A stretch of 64,000 nucleotides of DNA, taken from NCBI RefSeq assembly GCF_018861145.1, contig NZ_JAHKQT010000004.1, positions 1 to 64,000 on the forward strand, given 5' to 3'. This document shows positions 42,932-51,887 of this stretch, piece after piece; position 1 is the first letter of the stretch, and every line of letters starts with the position of its first letter. The notes under the pieces were generated by a model. The model was given only the letters and a program-made list of their open reading frames with translations, was not told where the DNA came from and did not search any database. The translations under genes were made by a program, and so were the position numbers. The DNA comes from Poseidonibacter lekithochrous (GTDB lineage Bacteria > Campylobacterota > Campylobacteria > Campylobacterales > Arcobacteraceae).

Positions 42932-44051
42932 TATTACTCTCCTCGTATATAGAGAAAAGCTCTTTTACTTTTAACTTTAATCTATCATTTTCTTTTTCAT
43001 CTTTTACATCTTCTTTTATATGCTCTAAAAAATAATCCTCTAAAGATAAAGCCTCTATATCATCTACACTTACATCATTTGTATTTGCTTTAAACTCCCT
43101 TTTTATACTAACACTCATAGCATCACTAAATAGCTCTTTTATATCTTTGTTTGATATATCAATAGATTGTAATGCTGATAAGTTAATTAGCTTTACCTCT
43201 ACTATTGCATCTTTAGTATCAGCTACATCTAAATTAGTAATTGAGTTTTCATAATCTTCGCAATCTATTTGCTTTTGTCGTATGGGTCTTATATCTATTT
43301 GTTTATACTCTATATGTAAGGTATTTAATAAATCATTTTCAATATCTAAAACTATAAAACCTTTTTCATTTCTTTTATCATTTAAACTAGTTCGCTCTAA
43401 GCTTCCTGAGTAATATACATTTTCATGCTTTCCTACAGATCCAAAACCGTGCCAATGTCCAAGTGCTACATAATCCATCTTAGAAAAGATATACTCTTTG
43501 TCTGTTGGATATACCCACTCTCCAAACTCTTGCATCAAATACCAAGCACCAACACTACAATGTAACATCATGATATTTTTCTTTGTACTATCTATATTTT
43601 GCTCGCATTTTTCTATTTGACTATTTGCTATTGTTTCATCATTCATATGTGGTAGCGTATGAAATACTATATCTTCAAACTCTATTTTTTTATATTCTTG
43701 TTCATATGAAACAAAAATGTTTTTAAAGTTTTCAAATATCTTTAATATTGGTGAACTAAGATTTGTTCTTGGAGTTGAGTGATTACCTGCTATTAGTATA
43801 AAAGGAATATCTAAAGCATCTATTTCATTAAACTTTTCAAGTGCATAGGTAATAGCTCTGTTACTAGGAGAACTCCTATGAAATAAATCTCCTGTATGTA
43901 TTATATAATCTGGTTTGATTTTTTTGATTTGTTCTACTACTTGAGAGAAAGCATCATAAAAATCTGCTTCTCTTTGATTTATGTTGTTTTCATCTAAAAT
44001 ATCAAGGTCGTTATACCCTAGATGGGTATCACTAAAATGTAGTATTTTCAC
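42918..44051 (-). CDS. sbcD: SbcD/Mre11-type nuclease subunit
   Basis: A 377-residue metallophosphoesterase with Mre11 motifs: HFSDTHLGY (D8, H10), HTGDLFH, AGNHS, and later MLHCSVG and ALGHWHGFG. It provides the Mn-dependent nuclease of SbcCD. GTG start at 44051. The thiamine ABC genes end 16 bp upstream, so co-transcription with them is possible but functionally unlikely. Confidence 0.92.
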   Translation of the reverse strand: MKILHFSDTHLGYNDLDILDENNINQREADFYDAFSQVVEQIKKIKPDYIIHTGDLFHRSSPSNRAITYALEKFNEIDALDIPFILIAGNHSTPRTNLSSPILKIFENFKNIFVSYEQEYKKIEFEDIVFHTLPHMNDETIANSQIEKCEQNIDSTKKNIMMLHCSVGAWYLMQEFGEWVYPTDKEYIFSKMDYVALGHWHGFGSVGKHENVYYSGSLERTSLNDKRNEKGFIVLDIENDLLNTLHIEYKQIDIRPIRQKQIDCEDYENSITNLDVADTKDAIVEVKLINLSALQSIDISNKDIKELFSDAMSVSIKREFKANTNDVSVDDIEALSLEDYFLEHIKEDVKDEKENDRLKLKVKELFSIYEESNNDPA

Positions 44052-44066
44052 TTTTTTCCTTTTGTA

Positions 44067-44720
44067 TTATATTTTACTTTCTAAAAGTTTTCCATTTTCT
44101 ACTTTATATACTCTATTAGCTATTTTTTTACAATCATCTAAATCATGTGTAACCATTATAGTAATTAGTTTTCGTTTCTTTGAGATATCTTTTACTAAGT
44201 TGAGCATTTTTTCTCTTGTATGTATATCTAGTCCTGTAAAAGGTTCATCTAAAAGTAAAATTGGTTTTTTTCTTATAAGTGATCTAGCTAATGCAACTCT
44301 TTGGCTTTGTCCACCTGAAAGAGTTGAAGCTAATTTATCTTCAAAGCCTTCTAATCCTACTTCTTTTAAAATCATTTTTGCTTCTTCTATTTCTTCTTTT
44401 TTAGGTTTAAAAGAAGTACTAATACCTAAAAGTACATTTTTAATAACACTTAGGTGTTCAAAAGTATTGTATTTTTGGAAAAGTGTAGTTAGTGGTCTAT
44501 CTTCTGCACTTAATGTACTAATCTTAATATCATTAAGAGTTATACTTCCACTTAAAGGATTTAAAAAACCTGCTATTAAATCTAGTAGTGTTGATTTACC
44601 ACTTCCACTTTGACCTATGATTCCTACAATTTCATTTTCTTTTACATATAAAGAAAAATCATAATCATTTTTTATATCATTTTCTTCATAACTATATTTT
44701 AGATTGCTGATATTAAGCAT
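44067..44720 (-). CDS. thiQ: ABC transporter ATPase, thiamine type
   Basis: A 217-residue protein with Walker A GQSGSGKST (near 36-44), signature LSGGQSQRVALARSL, Walker B ILLLDEPF and switch His in MVTHD. Size agrees with ThiQ (about 230). It follows the permease gene with an 8-bp overlap and is the energy-giving subunit for the thiamine importer whose binding protein starts the operon. Confidence 0.88.
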   Translation of the reverse strand: MLNISNLKYSYEENDIKNDYDFSLYVKENEIVGIIGQSGSGKSTLLDLIAGFLNPLSGSITLNDIKISTLSAEDRPLTTLFQKYNTFEHLSVIKNVLLGISTSFKPKKEEIEEAKMILKEVGLEGFEDKLASTLSGGQSQRVALARSLIRKKPILLLDEPFTGLDIHTREKMLNLVKDISKKRKLITIMVTHDLDDCKKIANRVYKVENGKLLESKI

Positions 44721-46347
44721 TGGTTTTCCTTGTAAAGATTCTTGGTAAAAGTATAAAAATACTAAGTGTTAAAACAAGAAGTATCAAAGCTACCCCTGCT
44801 CCATCTTTTGTTTGATATGAACCCATTAGACTATAAAGATACCAAGGTAGTGTTGTTATTTCATCACTTCCAAATAGTGCAATAACTCCTAAATCTCCTA
44901 AAGAAAGACAAAAAGAAAGAGCAAAAACATAGAGAACTGATGATTTTAAATATGGCCATTCACAGTAAAGCCATCTTTTACTTCCTTTTAAATTCAAAGA
45001 AAAACAAAGCTTGTCATATCTTTGAGCAATATTTAACATAGGTGGATAAAGGATTGAAAGTGCAAAAGGTAATGACATCAAAATATTTGCACATAATACT
45101 GAAGCAAAAGCCCAAAGATATAAAGGAGCTTCAAACTTTTGTGAAAATAGAAAAAAGCCTAATCCTAAAATAAGTGAAGGAATTGCTAAGTATATATTTC
45201 CAGAGAAAGCTATTAGGATATTTATAAAACTTCTGAACTTTGATTCTTTTATTCTATGGTTAATATTAAAGTTTCTTCTTGTATCACTAATTAAAAGAGC
45301 AAAAAACACAGTTAGTATACTAGAAACCGTAGCTATTGATAAACTTGTAAGAAGTGACTTTAAAAATACCTCATCAGAAAAAATCCTTTTAAAATCCGCA
45401 CCTAAACCATCTACAACAATGGAGATAAGAGGTAAGATAAAAAGAAGTGTTGAAAATGTGATAATAAAGATTTGAAAAATTCTTAATTTTTTTGTTTCAT
45501 TCCAAGGTATAACTGTACTACTTGTTTTAATATTTGAAATACCTGCTTTAAAGTTTGCAGATAGAAAAACTAACACCATTGTAATACTAAGCTGTATTAA
45601 TGCCAATTTTAAAGCTAAAGGTATATCAAAATCAAGTTTTACTGCTTCATAAATAGCAACTTCTAAAGTATTATAAGAAGGCGTTCCTCCAAGTGTTAAC
45701 ACTATAGCAAAAGATGTAAAACATAATAAAAATATAGTTGAAGAAATACTTCGTAAAGAAAGTTTTATAGCTGGATACTCTATAAGTCTAAATCTTTGAA
45801 TAGCTGAGAAGTTTAAACTTTTTGCTAGTTTATATCTTTCTTTTGGAATAGACTCAAATACATGTAATAAACTTCTAGCTGCAAAAGAAGCATTTAGATA
45901 AACATGAGCTATTAAAATACCTCCTAAGCCATAAATAGAGTTTTCAAAAGAGTAATCAAAAAGATATAAAAGCGTTCTATTTAACCAACCATTTTGTCCT
46001 AAAACTGTAATAATACCAAATACCACTATTAATGTTGGAAGTATAAGTGAAGAAGAAAGAAGTGCTATAAGATAACTTCTTCCTTTAAATGATTTTTGAT
46101 GAGCTAGCGCCCATGCTAAAAGTGTTCCAATAATAATTGATAAAACAGTTGATAAAAAAGCTTGATAAATAGTGAATTCTATGAGTTCTTGGATTCTATT
46201 TGTAATTAAAGATGAGAAGAAGTCATTACTATTTATACTTAAAAATAGTATATAAAAAACTGTAAAAGCTAGAAGTAAAAGGAAGATTGATATAAGACCT
46301 CCTGGTATTACAGAAAGTCTGAATCTATTTATATTATTTAATAGCAT
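44713..46347 (-). CDS. thiP: Thiamine ABC transporter permease
   Basis: A 544-residue protein with about 12 TM helices in two fused binding-protein-dependent permease modules (about 50-270 and 320-540), each with an EAA-type cytosolic loop (e.g. YKLAKSLNFSAIQRFRLIEYP). The fused two-module form is that of ThiP (about 530). It overlaps thiB by 14 bp and thiQ by 8 bp. Together they import thiamine or its phosphates. Confidence 0.88.
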   Translation of the reverse strand: MLLNNINRFRLSVIPGGLISIFLLLLAFTVFYILFLSINSNDFFSSLITNRIQELIEFTIYQAFLSTVLSIIIGTLLAWALAHQKSFKGRSYLIALLSSSLILPTLIVVFGIITVLGQNGWLNRTLLYLFDYSFENSIYGLGGILIAHVYLNASFAARSLLHVFESIPKERYKLAKSLNFSAIQRFRLIEYPAIKLSLRSISSTIFLLCFTSFAIVLTLGGTPSYNTLEVAIYEAVKLDFDIPLALKLALIQLSITMVLVFLSANFKAGISNIKTSSTVIPWNETKKLRIFQIFIITFSTLLFILPLISIVVDGLGADFKRIFSDEVFLKSLLTSLSIATVSSILTVFFALLISDTRRNFNINHRIKESKFRSFINILIAFSGNIYLAIPSLILGLGFFLFSQKFEAPLYLWAFASVLCANILMSLPFALSILYPPMLNIAQRYDKLCFSLNLKGSKRWLYCEWPYLKSSVLYVFALSFCLSLGDLGVIALFGSDEITTLPWYLYSLMGSYQTKDGAGVALILLVLTLSIFILLPRIFTRKTNA

Positions 46348-47335
46348 CTAACCATTCGTTTTGATATTCTTTTCTATTTTGCTCTATTTCTTTATCTTCA
46401 AGAAGAAGCATTTTTGAAGGAACACTTAAAGAATCAAAGCCTGCAGGAAGTCCTTTTTGTGTTTTAAGTACTGGATATGACCAGTTTGTAGTTGGAATAA
46501 TATCTGCAAAAGTTTCACTATTTGTAAACTCTAAAAATTGCTTTGCTAAATCTTTTTGTTTTGATGATTTTAAAATAGCTGAAACTTCAACTTGTCCATA
46601 ATGGCCCTCTTTAAAATCTGCTGTTTTATAGTTTGTTTTATTTTCTGCAATTATATGATAAGCAGGAGATGTAGTATAGGAAAGAACCATATTAGCTTCA
46701 CCTTTTAAAAACAAGCTATAAGCTTCAGACCAACCTTTTGTAATTGTGAGTATTCTAGGTGCAAGCTTTTTCCAATAAGCATCAGATTCACTGCCATATA
46801 TTTTTTTTATCCAAAGTAAAAGTCCAAGTCCTGGAGTTGAAGATCTTGGGTCTTGAATAATGATTTTAAAATCTTTTGGCATTGATAATAACTCATCAAA
46901 AGAGTTTGGAACTTTTTTAGTTTTTAAACTATCATAAACAAAAGCGAAATAACCATAATCATATGGTAAAAACTCTTTATCATTCCATTTTGTAGGAAGA
47001 TTTAATTTTGAAGTATCAATATCATGTTCAATAAATAAATTTGTTTTTCTAGCTATTCCTGCTGAGCTTTTATCTAGTCCTAAAAGTACATCTGCTTTTG
47101 TATTTGAACCTTCAAGTTGAATTTTTCTTAAAGCACCAATTGCACTTGAAGTTGAAACAAACTTTACATTACAATTACAAGTCTTTTCAAAAGCTTCTTT
47201 TACCTTAGGTGCAGGTCCCCACGAAGCTGTGAATGAATCATAAGTATATACAACTAATGTTGGTTTATTTTCTTCTGCTTGGATTATTGTTGTTAAAAAT
47301 AAAAGATATAAAAAATATTTTAGTAATTTTGTCAT
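46334..47335 (-). CDS. thiB: Thiamine-binding periplasmic protein
   Basis: A 333-residue protein with signal peptide to about residue 20. The start of the mature part, VVYTYDSF...WGPAPKVKEAFE..CNC, and ADVLLGLD are characteristic of ThiB/TbpA, including the paired Cys. SD aagggg. The leader between this gene and the potassium channel gene (about 75 bp) has no recognisable TPP riboswitch core, so regulation by thiamine pyrophosphate at this point is not evident. Confidence 0.9.
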   Translation of the reverse strand: MTKLLKYFLYLLFLTTIIQAEENKPTLVVYTYDSFTASWGPAPKVKEAFEKTCNCNVKFVSTSSAIGALRKIQLEGSNTKADVLLGLDKSSAGIARKTNLFIEHDIDTSKLNLPTKWNDKEFLPYDYGYFAFVYDSLKTKKVPNSFDELLSMPKDFKIIIQDPRSSTPGLGLLLWIKKIYGSESDAYWKKLAPRILTITKGWSEAYSLFLKGEANMVLSYTTSPAYHIIAENKTNYKTADFKEGHYGQVEVSAILKSSKQKDLAKQFLEFTNSETFADIIPTTNWSYPVLKTQKGLPAGFDSLSVPSKMLLLEDKEIEQNRKEYQNEWLDAIK

Positions 47336-47410
47336 AAAAGCCCCTTTTTATTCGTGTGATTATACAAATATTGATTAAATTCAAACTTAACAAAGAATAG
47401 GAATACATAG

Positions 47411-48220
47411 CTAAAGTTCTGTATTTTCTTTTTTTACTTCTTTAGCTTTTGCTCTTTCTTTTTCTTTTCTTTCTTTTTCTTCTAGTTTTCTTTGTTTTTT
47501 ATCATTAATTTTTTCCAATAATGCTGAGGTAAAGATACTGCCTGGAATTGCATAAAAGGCGATTCCTAAAAAGCTTACAAAAGTTGTAAGTATCCTTCCC
47601 ATTAAAGTAACTGGATACATATCTCCATATCCAACTGTAGTGAAGGTAATAACAGCCCACCACATAGTTGTACCCATACTAGTAAAGACCTCAGGTTGTA
47701 CATCTTTCTCAAAATAATATACTAAAGGTGTAATAGTGATAATTAAAACTAAAAGTGTTATAACAATAAAAATAAATTCTTCTTTTTTCTCTTTTAAAAG
47801 TGTTAAAACCAACCCATCAAACTCAGCAAATTTTGCTAATCTAAAAAGTTTAAAAATACGTAAAATACGAAGTGCTCTTAAGAAACCAAAATCTATATTA
47901 AAGAAAGTAATATAAAAAGGTAAAATTGCAATTAAATCTATTAACATCATAGGTCTAGTCATATACTTAATTCGTTTAACTCTAGGACTAGAACCAACAG
48001 CATAAACTCTTAAAATATACTCAAGTGTAAAAAGAATAACATTCCACATATTTATAATCTTAAAAATATCAAAATATTCAGATAAGTTCTTTTCTGTTTG
48101 TAGAAACATTACGATTATACTTATAGCTATATTTAAAAATATCAAAGATTGAATTAATATTCCATACTTATGATTTCTTGGATTTTCAAATATTGTATAT
48201 AGTTCTTTTTTTATATTCAT
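47411..48220 (-). CDS. Voltage-gated-type potassium channel
   Basis: A 269-residue protein with six TM helices: a voltage-sensor-like S1-S4 (S4 with LRALRILRIFKLFRLAKF, regularly spaced Arg) and a pore domain with selectivity filter TTVGYGDMYP. A charged Lys/Glu coiled tail follows. This is the Kv-like ion transporter family. It should pass K+ across the inner membrane. The upstream gene on the same strand is 22 bp away. Confidence 0.92.
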   Translation of the reverse strand: MNIKKELYTIFENPRNHKYGILIQSLIFLNIAISIIVMFLQTEKNLSEYFDIFKIINMWNVILFTLEYILRVYAVGSSPRVKRIKYMTRPMMLIDLIAILPFYITFFNIDFGFLRALRILRIFKLFRLAKFAEFDGLVLTLLKEKKEEFIFIVITLLVLIITITPLVYYFEKDVQPEVFTSMGTTMWWAVITFTTVGYGDMYPVTLMGRILTTFVSFLGIAFYAIPGSIFTSALLEKINDKKQRKLEEKERKEKERAKAKEVKKENTEL

Positions 48221-48241
48221 TTAAACTCTTTTACTGTTTTA

Positions 48242-49024
48242 CTATGTTGTTTTATTCGATAAACTATTATTTGACTTTAATCTTTTAATTTTTAATAGTC
48301 TTCTATATGCTTTGAACTGAAAAATAAATCTATACTGTTTATTTCTTTTGAATTTATTTTTTATTTTTGAAAGAAACAGTTTTAACTTATAAAAAAGTTC
48401 TTTTGCTTTTTTATAACTTGATGTTGTTTCAAACCATAATAAAAAAGATACAAAAAGTTTTTTTCTTCTATCAAACCAAGGAATTTCAACTAACTTATCA
48501 TGACCTTCTTCATATAAAACTTTCACGGGAAAAACCATTAGGAACTTAGCCATATAAGACAAAATTGCTAAGATAATATGTCCTTGAATAGTTAGTATTC
48601 CAGAATAAACACCAAAGGATTCCATAATTACAAATAAAAAAATAAAGATAAGCAAGACAAAATACTTATTAGCCTTTTGTCTTATATATATTTTAAACTT
48701 ATCATATATTCTTAAAGAATGTAAATAAGAAAAAATTCTTTTAAAAAGCATATGCCAGAAAAAATCCCAGAAAACAATAATAATAAAGGCTAAAGATAAA
48801 AAGATTGTTCTAAAAAACCAATTAGAAACCTTTTTGATTTTTGTTCTTTTACTTTTTTGGGTTTTATAATAATCTATATTTTCAAGTTGAATTTTTGAAT
48901 CAACTTGCTCATAAATACGTGCAAGCTTTCTTACTATATTTAAGGCAAAATCTAGTATATTTTTTGGTAATAATTCGTAAGAACAAAAAAGAACTAACAA
49001 AAAAATTATAAAATAATGTAACAT
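48242..49024 (-). CDS. Membrane protein of unknown function
   Basis: With the ATG at 49024 (gggag at 5-nt spacing; a TTG one codon earlier is less likely) the product has 260 residues. It has an N-terminal hydrophobic helix, two or three further TM segments in the middle (about 70-95 and 115-160) and a long, strongly basic C-terminus rich in Lys, Arg, Phe. No family recognised. It lies between the comEC-like gene (16 bp) and the potassium channel (22 bp), apparently as one operon. Confidence 0.7.
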   Translation of the reverse strand: MLHYFIIFLLVLFCSYELLPKNILDFALNIVRKLARIYEQVDSKIQLENIDYYKTQKSKRTKIKKVSNWFFRTIFLSLAFIIIVFWDFFWHMLFKRIFSYLHSLRIYDKFKIYIRQKANKYFVLLIFIFLFVIMESFGVYSGILTIQGHIILAILSYMAKFLMVFPVKVLYEEGHDKLVEIPWFDRRKKLFVSFLLWFETTSSYKKAKELFYKLKLFLSKIKNKFKRNKQYRFIFQFKAYRRLLKIKRLKSNNSLSNKTT

Positions 49025-49042
49025 CAAACTCCCAAATATCTT

Positions 49043-50284
49043 TTAAGTATATAAATATACACTAAAAGCAATCAATAAAACATTTAGTAAAATAAAAGAA
49101 CTCTTACTTACAATTGAAGCAAAAGATAAAAATATATATAATAAAAAGACAAATAATGAAGTAGAAACATCAAATACGATAAACTCTTTTGCTAAAAAAA
49201 TCTCTAAATAGCTATCAAAAACTTCTGCAAAGCCAAATATATGCGCAAATAATTCGAGAGGGTAAAAAAAAGTAAAAGCTATAGTAATAAATGGTGAATA
49301 CAACTGTTCATAAGTAGTATTAGTAAAAAAGTAATGAACTATTGGATTCATAGCAAAATATATCCAAAAGTTAAATAACAAAAGTTTTATTACCATGCTT
49401 TTTAATTCATTAAAATATTTTATATAAAGAAAAATATAAAATACTCCAGAAAGTGAAAACCATAAAGAAATAGAAAATATATATTTAGGTAAAAATGCAA
49501 TTATTATTAAAAAAGTAAGCAGCAGGTTTGTAAAAGAGATTAGTTTTATATTTGAGCGCAATAAAAATATACCTAAAGTCAACATAATAAAAGCTCTAAG
49601 CAAAGAAGCAACTATATCAGTTAAAAGTAAATAAAGAAACAAAAGTACTAAAGTGATTAATAATAAATCAAACTTTTTATTTCTATAAGGAAAGTGTCTT
49701 TTATGGAAAAAGTCATAAGGAAAATAAATAATCCAATAAATCAAAAAAGATAATACAGATAAATGAAAGCCTGAAAGAGCAATTAAATGAGTTATTCCAT
49801 AGTTTGCAAAAGTATCTCTTAATTCACTTGACACAGGAATGGCTAAAAACAAGGCATTGAATACTTCTTTAATTTCAGGATTTTGATGATTTTCATTGAT
49901 TTTTTGTGAAATCTTATCTTTAAAAGTATTATCTCTTTGAAGTTTATCAAAGTAAATATTTTTTGCATAAAAGCCTTTTAAATATGAAATAAAATCTATT
50001 CTTTTTGTTAAGAAAGCTATTTCAATCAAGTCTAATTTATTCAAATCATTATCTTTATTTACTGATGTAAAAAACTGAAAATTACTATTTTTTAATCTTA
50101 AAACATCCACTTTTTCTTTTTCATAAATATTTACAATCTCAACTTGTGTTTCATAAAGTTCTTCATATACTACTTCTTGATATTTGCTATATTCTATTGA
50201 GATATTAATTAGAAATATTATAAATAATATTCCAATAAATGCTAAAAGATTTTTAATTGTTTTTGTTTGTTCTAAAATAACCAT
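49043..50284 (-). CDS. ComEC/Rec2-family competence protein
   Basis: A 413-residue polytopic protein with the ComEC core HLIALSGFHLSVLSFLIYW (the ALSGxH motif) and about 8-10 TM helices. The N-terminal part (about 45-110) resembles the small soluble OB-like domain of ComEC; the C-terminal metallo-beta-lactamase domain seen in long ComEC proteins is absent, as is usual in Campylobacterota. It would form the inner-membrane channel for DNA uptake. Divergent from the PhoD-like gene. Confidence 0.88.
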   Translation of the reverse strand: MVILEQTKTIKNLLAFIGILFIIFLINISIEYSKYQEVVYEELYETQVEIVNIYEKEKVDVLRLKNSNFQFFTSVNKDNDLNKLDLIEIAFLTKRIDFISYLKGFYAKNIYFDKLQRDNTFKDKISQKINENHQNPEIKEVFNALFLAIPVSSELRDTFANYGITHLIALSGFHLSVLSFLIYWIIYFPYDFFHKRHFPYRNKKFDLLLITLVLLFLYLLLTDIVASLLRAFIMLTLGIFLLRSNIKLISFTNLLLTFLIIIAFLPKYIFSISLWFSLSGVFYIFLYIKYFNELKSMVIKLLLFNFWIYFAMNPIVHYFFTNTTYEQLYSPFITIAFTFFYPLELFAHIFGFAEVFDSYLEIFLAKEFIVFDVSTSLFVFLLYIFLSFASIVSKSSFILLNVLLIAFSVYLYT

Positions 50285-50357
50285 CTAAATTATTATAGTC
50301 TATTATTTATATGTTATACTATATTTAATAACTTATTTATTTATAATAGGAGTCGAC

Positions 50358-51839
50358 ATGAGTGAAAAACTAATTCTAGGTCCTTTATTATCAGTAGAAG
50401 CTGATAATAAATACGTTGTGTGTTTTTTAAGTAAAACTGACTTAAATTTTTCTATTGAGTTTAATAATACAATAGTAAAAGCTAATAAATTAACAAAACT
50501 AAATAGTGGATATTTTTATAGAGCTGAATATATTATGAAAAGTTCAAAAAAACCAAGAACTGTCAAATACAAAATACTAAATGAAAATGGAATACTTCAA
50601 GATATTCATAAAAGAGAATCTTGGGAGTTTTATATTCCTGCAAAAGATGAAAAAGTAAAATTTGCCTATGCCTCATGTAATGGCTTTTCAAGCCCAGACT
50701 TACTTGCAAAAATCAATGAACCTTATAAATTATGGGAAGATATAATCTCTATGCATGAAAAAGAAGCTTTTGCAGTTTTAATAATGGGTGGAGATCAAGT
50801 TTATGCAGATGAGTTATGGTCAAAAGTTGATGAACTTGAAGAATGGTCTAAACTTAAAATGGAAGCTAAAATAAAGAAAAAAGCTACAAAAGGCATGATT
50901 AAACATCTTAATGAATTTTATGAAAAATTATATATAAGAAAATGGAGTGATAAAAATATGTCTTTAGCACTCGCAACAATTCCAACTGTAATGATGTGGG
51001 ATGATCATGATATATTTGATGGTTGGGGTTCATATCCAAAAGAAATCCAAGAGTGTGAAGTTTATAAAAATATTTTTAATGTTGCAAAGAAATATTTTGA
51101 GATATTTCAAATTAGAAGTATTAAAAATACAACTTTGATAAACAAAGATAGAACACATTATTCCTTTTCATTAAAATTTAGAAACTTTCATATTTTAGCC
51201 TTAGATAACAGAACACAAAGAAGTATTCAGCAAGTTATGTGTAACTCGCAATGGAATGATATAAACACTTATTTAGACACAAATATCCTTAATGATAATG
51301 TATTAGTTTTATCAGCTGTTCCAGTTGTTTATAGAGATTTTTCTTGTACTGAAAATTTAGTTGATTTCTCATCTTGGCAAGAAGAGTTAACTGATGATTT
51401 AAAAGACCACTGGAGAGCAAAAGATCATCAAGGGGAGAGAATGCGTTTGATTATGAGATTATTTATGAACATCAAAAAAAGAAAATCTGCAGAAAATAAT
51501 ACAAGAACAGTAATATTATCAGGTGATGTTCACGTAGGCTCGCTTGGCGTTATAAATGATCATTTAAATAATGATAAAATTCATCAAGTTGTATCATCAG
51601 GAGTTGTTCATACACCACCATCATATATAGAATGGTTAGGAATAACTGCAATTACAAATGATAAAAATGAATTTTTAAATGAAGATAAAACAATAGAAAC
51701 ATCTATGTTAAAACCAATTGGTTCAGCAAAATATTTAAGAGTAAGAAACTTCGTAACTTTAAATGAAGGAACAGATGAAAAACTTTGGATAAACTGGGTT
51801 TGTGATAATGAGGATAAACCTTGTTATGCTTTGAACTAA
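50358..51839 (+). CDS. PhoD-like metallophosphatase
   Basis: A 493-residue protein of the alkaline phosphatase D family: an N-terminal beta-sandwich-like region (about 1-95), then the catalytic domain with GGDQVYADELW, MMWDDHDIFDGWG and LSGDVHVGSLG. There is no Tat or Sec signal peptide, unlike exported PhoD, so it should act in the cytosol. Substrate unknown (phosphodi- or monoester). Preceded by a TATACT box and SD taggag. Confidence 0.85.
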   Translation: MSEKLILGPLLSVEADNKYVVCFLSKTDLNFSIEFNNTIVKANKLTKLNSGYFYRAEYIMKSSKKPRTVKYKILNENGILQDIHKRESWEFYIPAKDEKVKFAYASCNGFSSPDLLAKINEPYKLWEDIISMHEKEAFAVLIMGGDQVYADELWSKVDELEEWSKLKMEAKIKKKATKGMIKHLNEFYEKLYIRKWSDKNMSLALATIPTVMMWDDHDIFDGWGSYPKEIQECEVYKNIFNVAKKYFEIFQIRSIKNTTLINKDRTHYSFSLKFRNFHILALDNRTQRSIQQVMCNSQWNDINTYLDTNILNDNVLVLSAVPVVYRDFSCTENLVDFSSWQEELTDDLKDHWRAKDHQGERMRLIMRLFMNIKKRKSAENNTRTVILSGDVHVGSLGVINDHLNNDKIHQVVSSGVVHTPPSYIEWLGITAITNDKNEFLNEDKTIETSMLKPIGSAKYLRVRNFVTLNEGTDEKLWINWVCDNEDKPCYALN

Positions 51840-51861
51840 ATATTTAAGAAAAGTTAAAAGA

Positions 51862-51887
51862 AAGAAAAAAGCCTAAGCTTTTTTCTT
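51862..51887. terminator. Bidirectional terminator between PhoD-like gene and ovoA
   Basis: Perfect 11-bp stem aagaaaaaagc / gcttttttctt with loop ctaa; the loop holds the ovoA stop codon. Runs of six A/T in the arms supply T tails in both directions. Confidence 0.8.

Noticed and set aside
47336-47410. TPP riboswitch expected upstream of thiB
   Set aside because: The short gap has no CTGAGA-type core or paired arms; thiamine control is not visible here.
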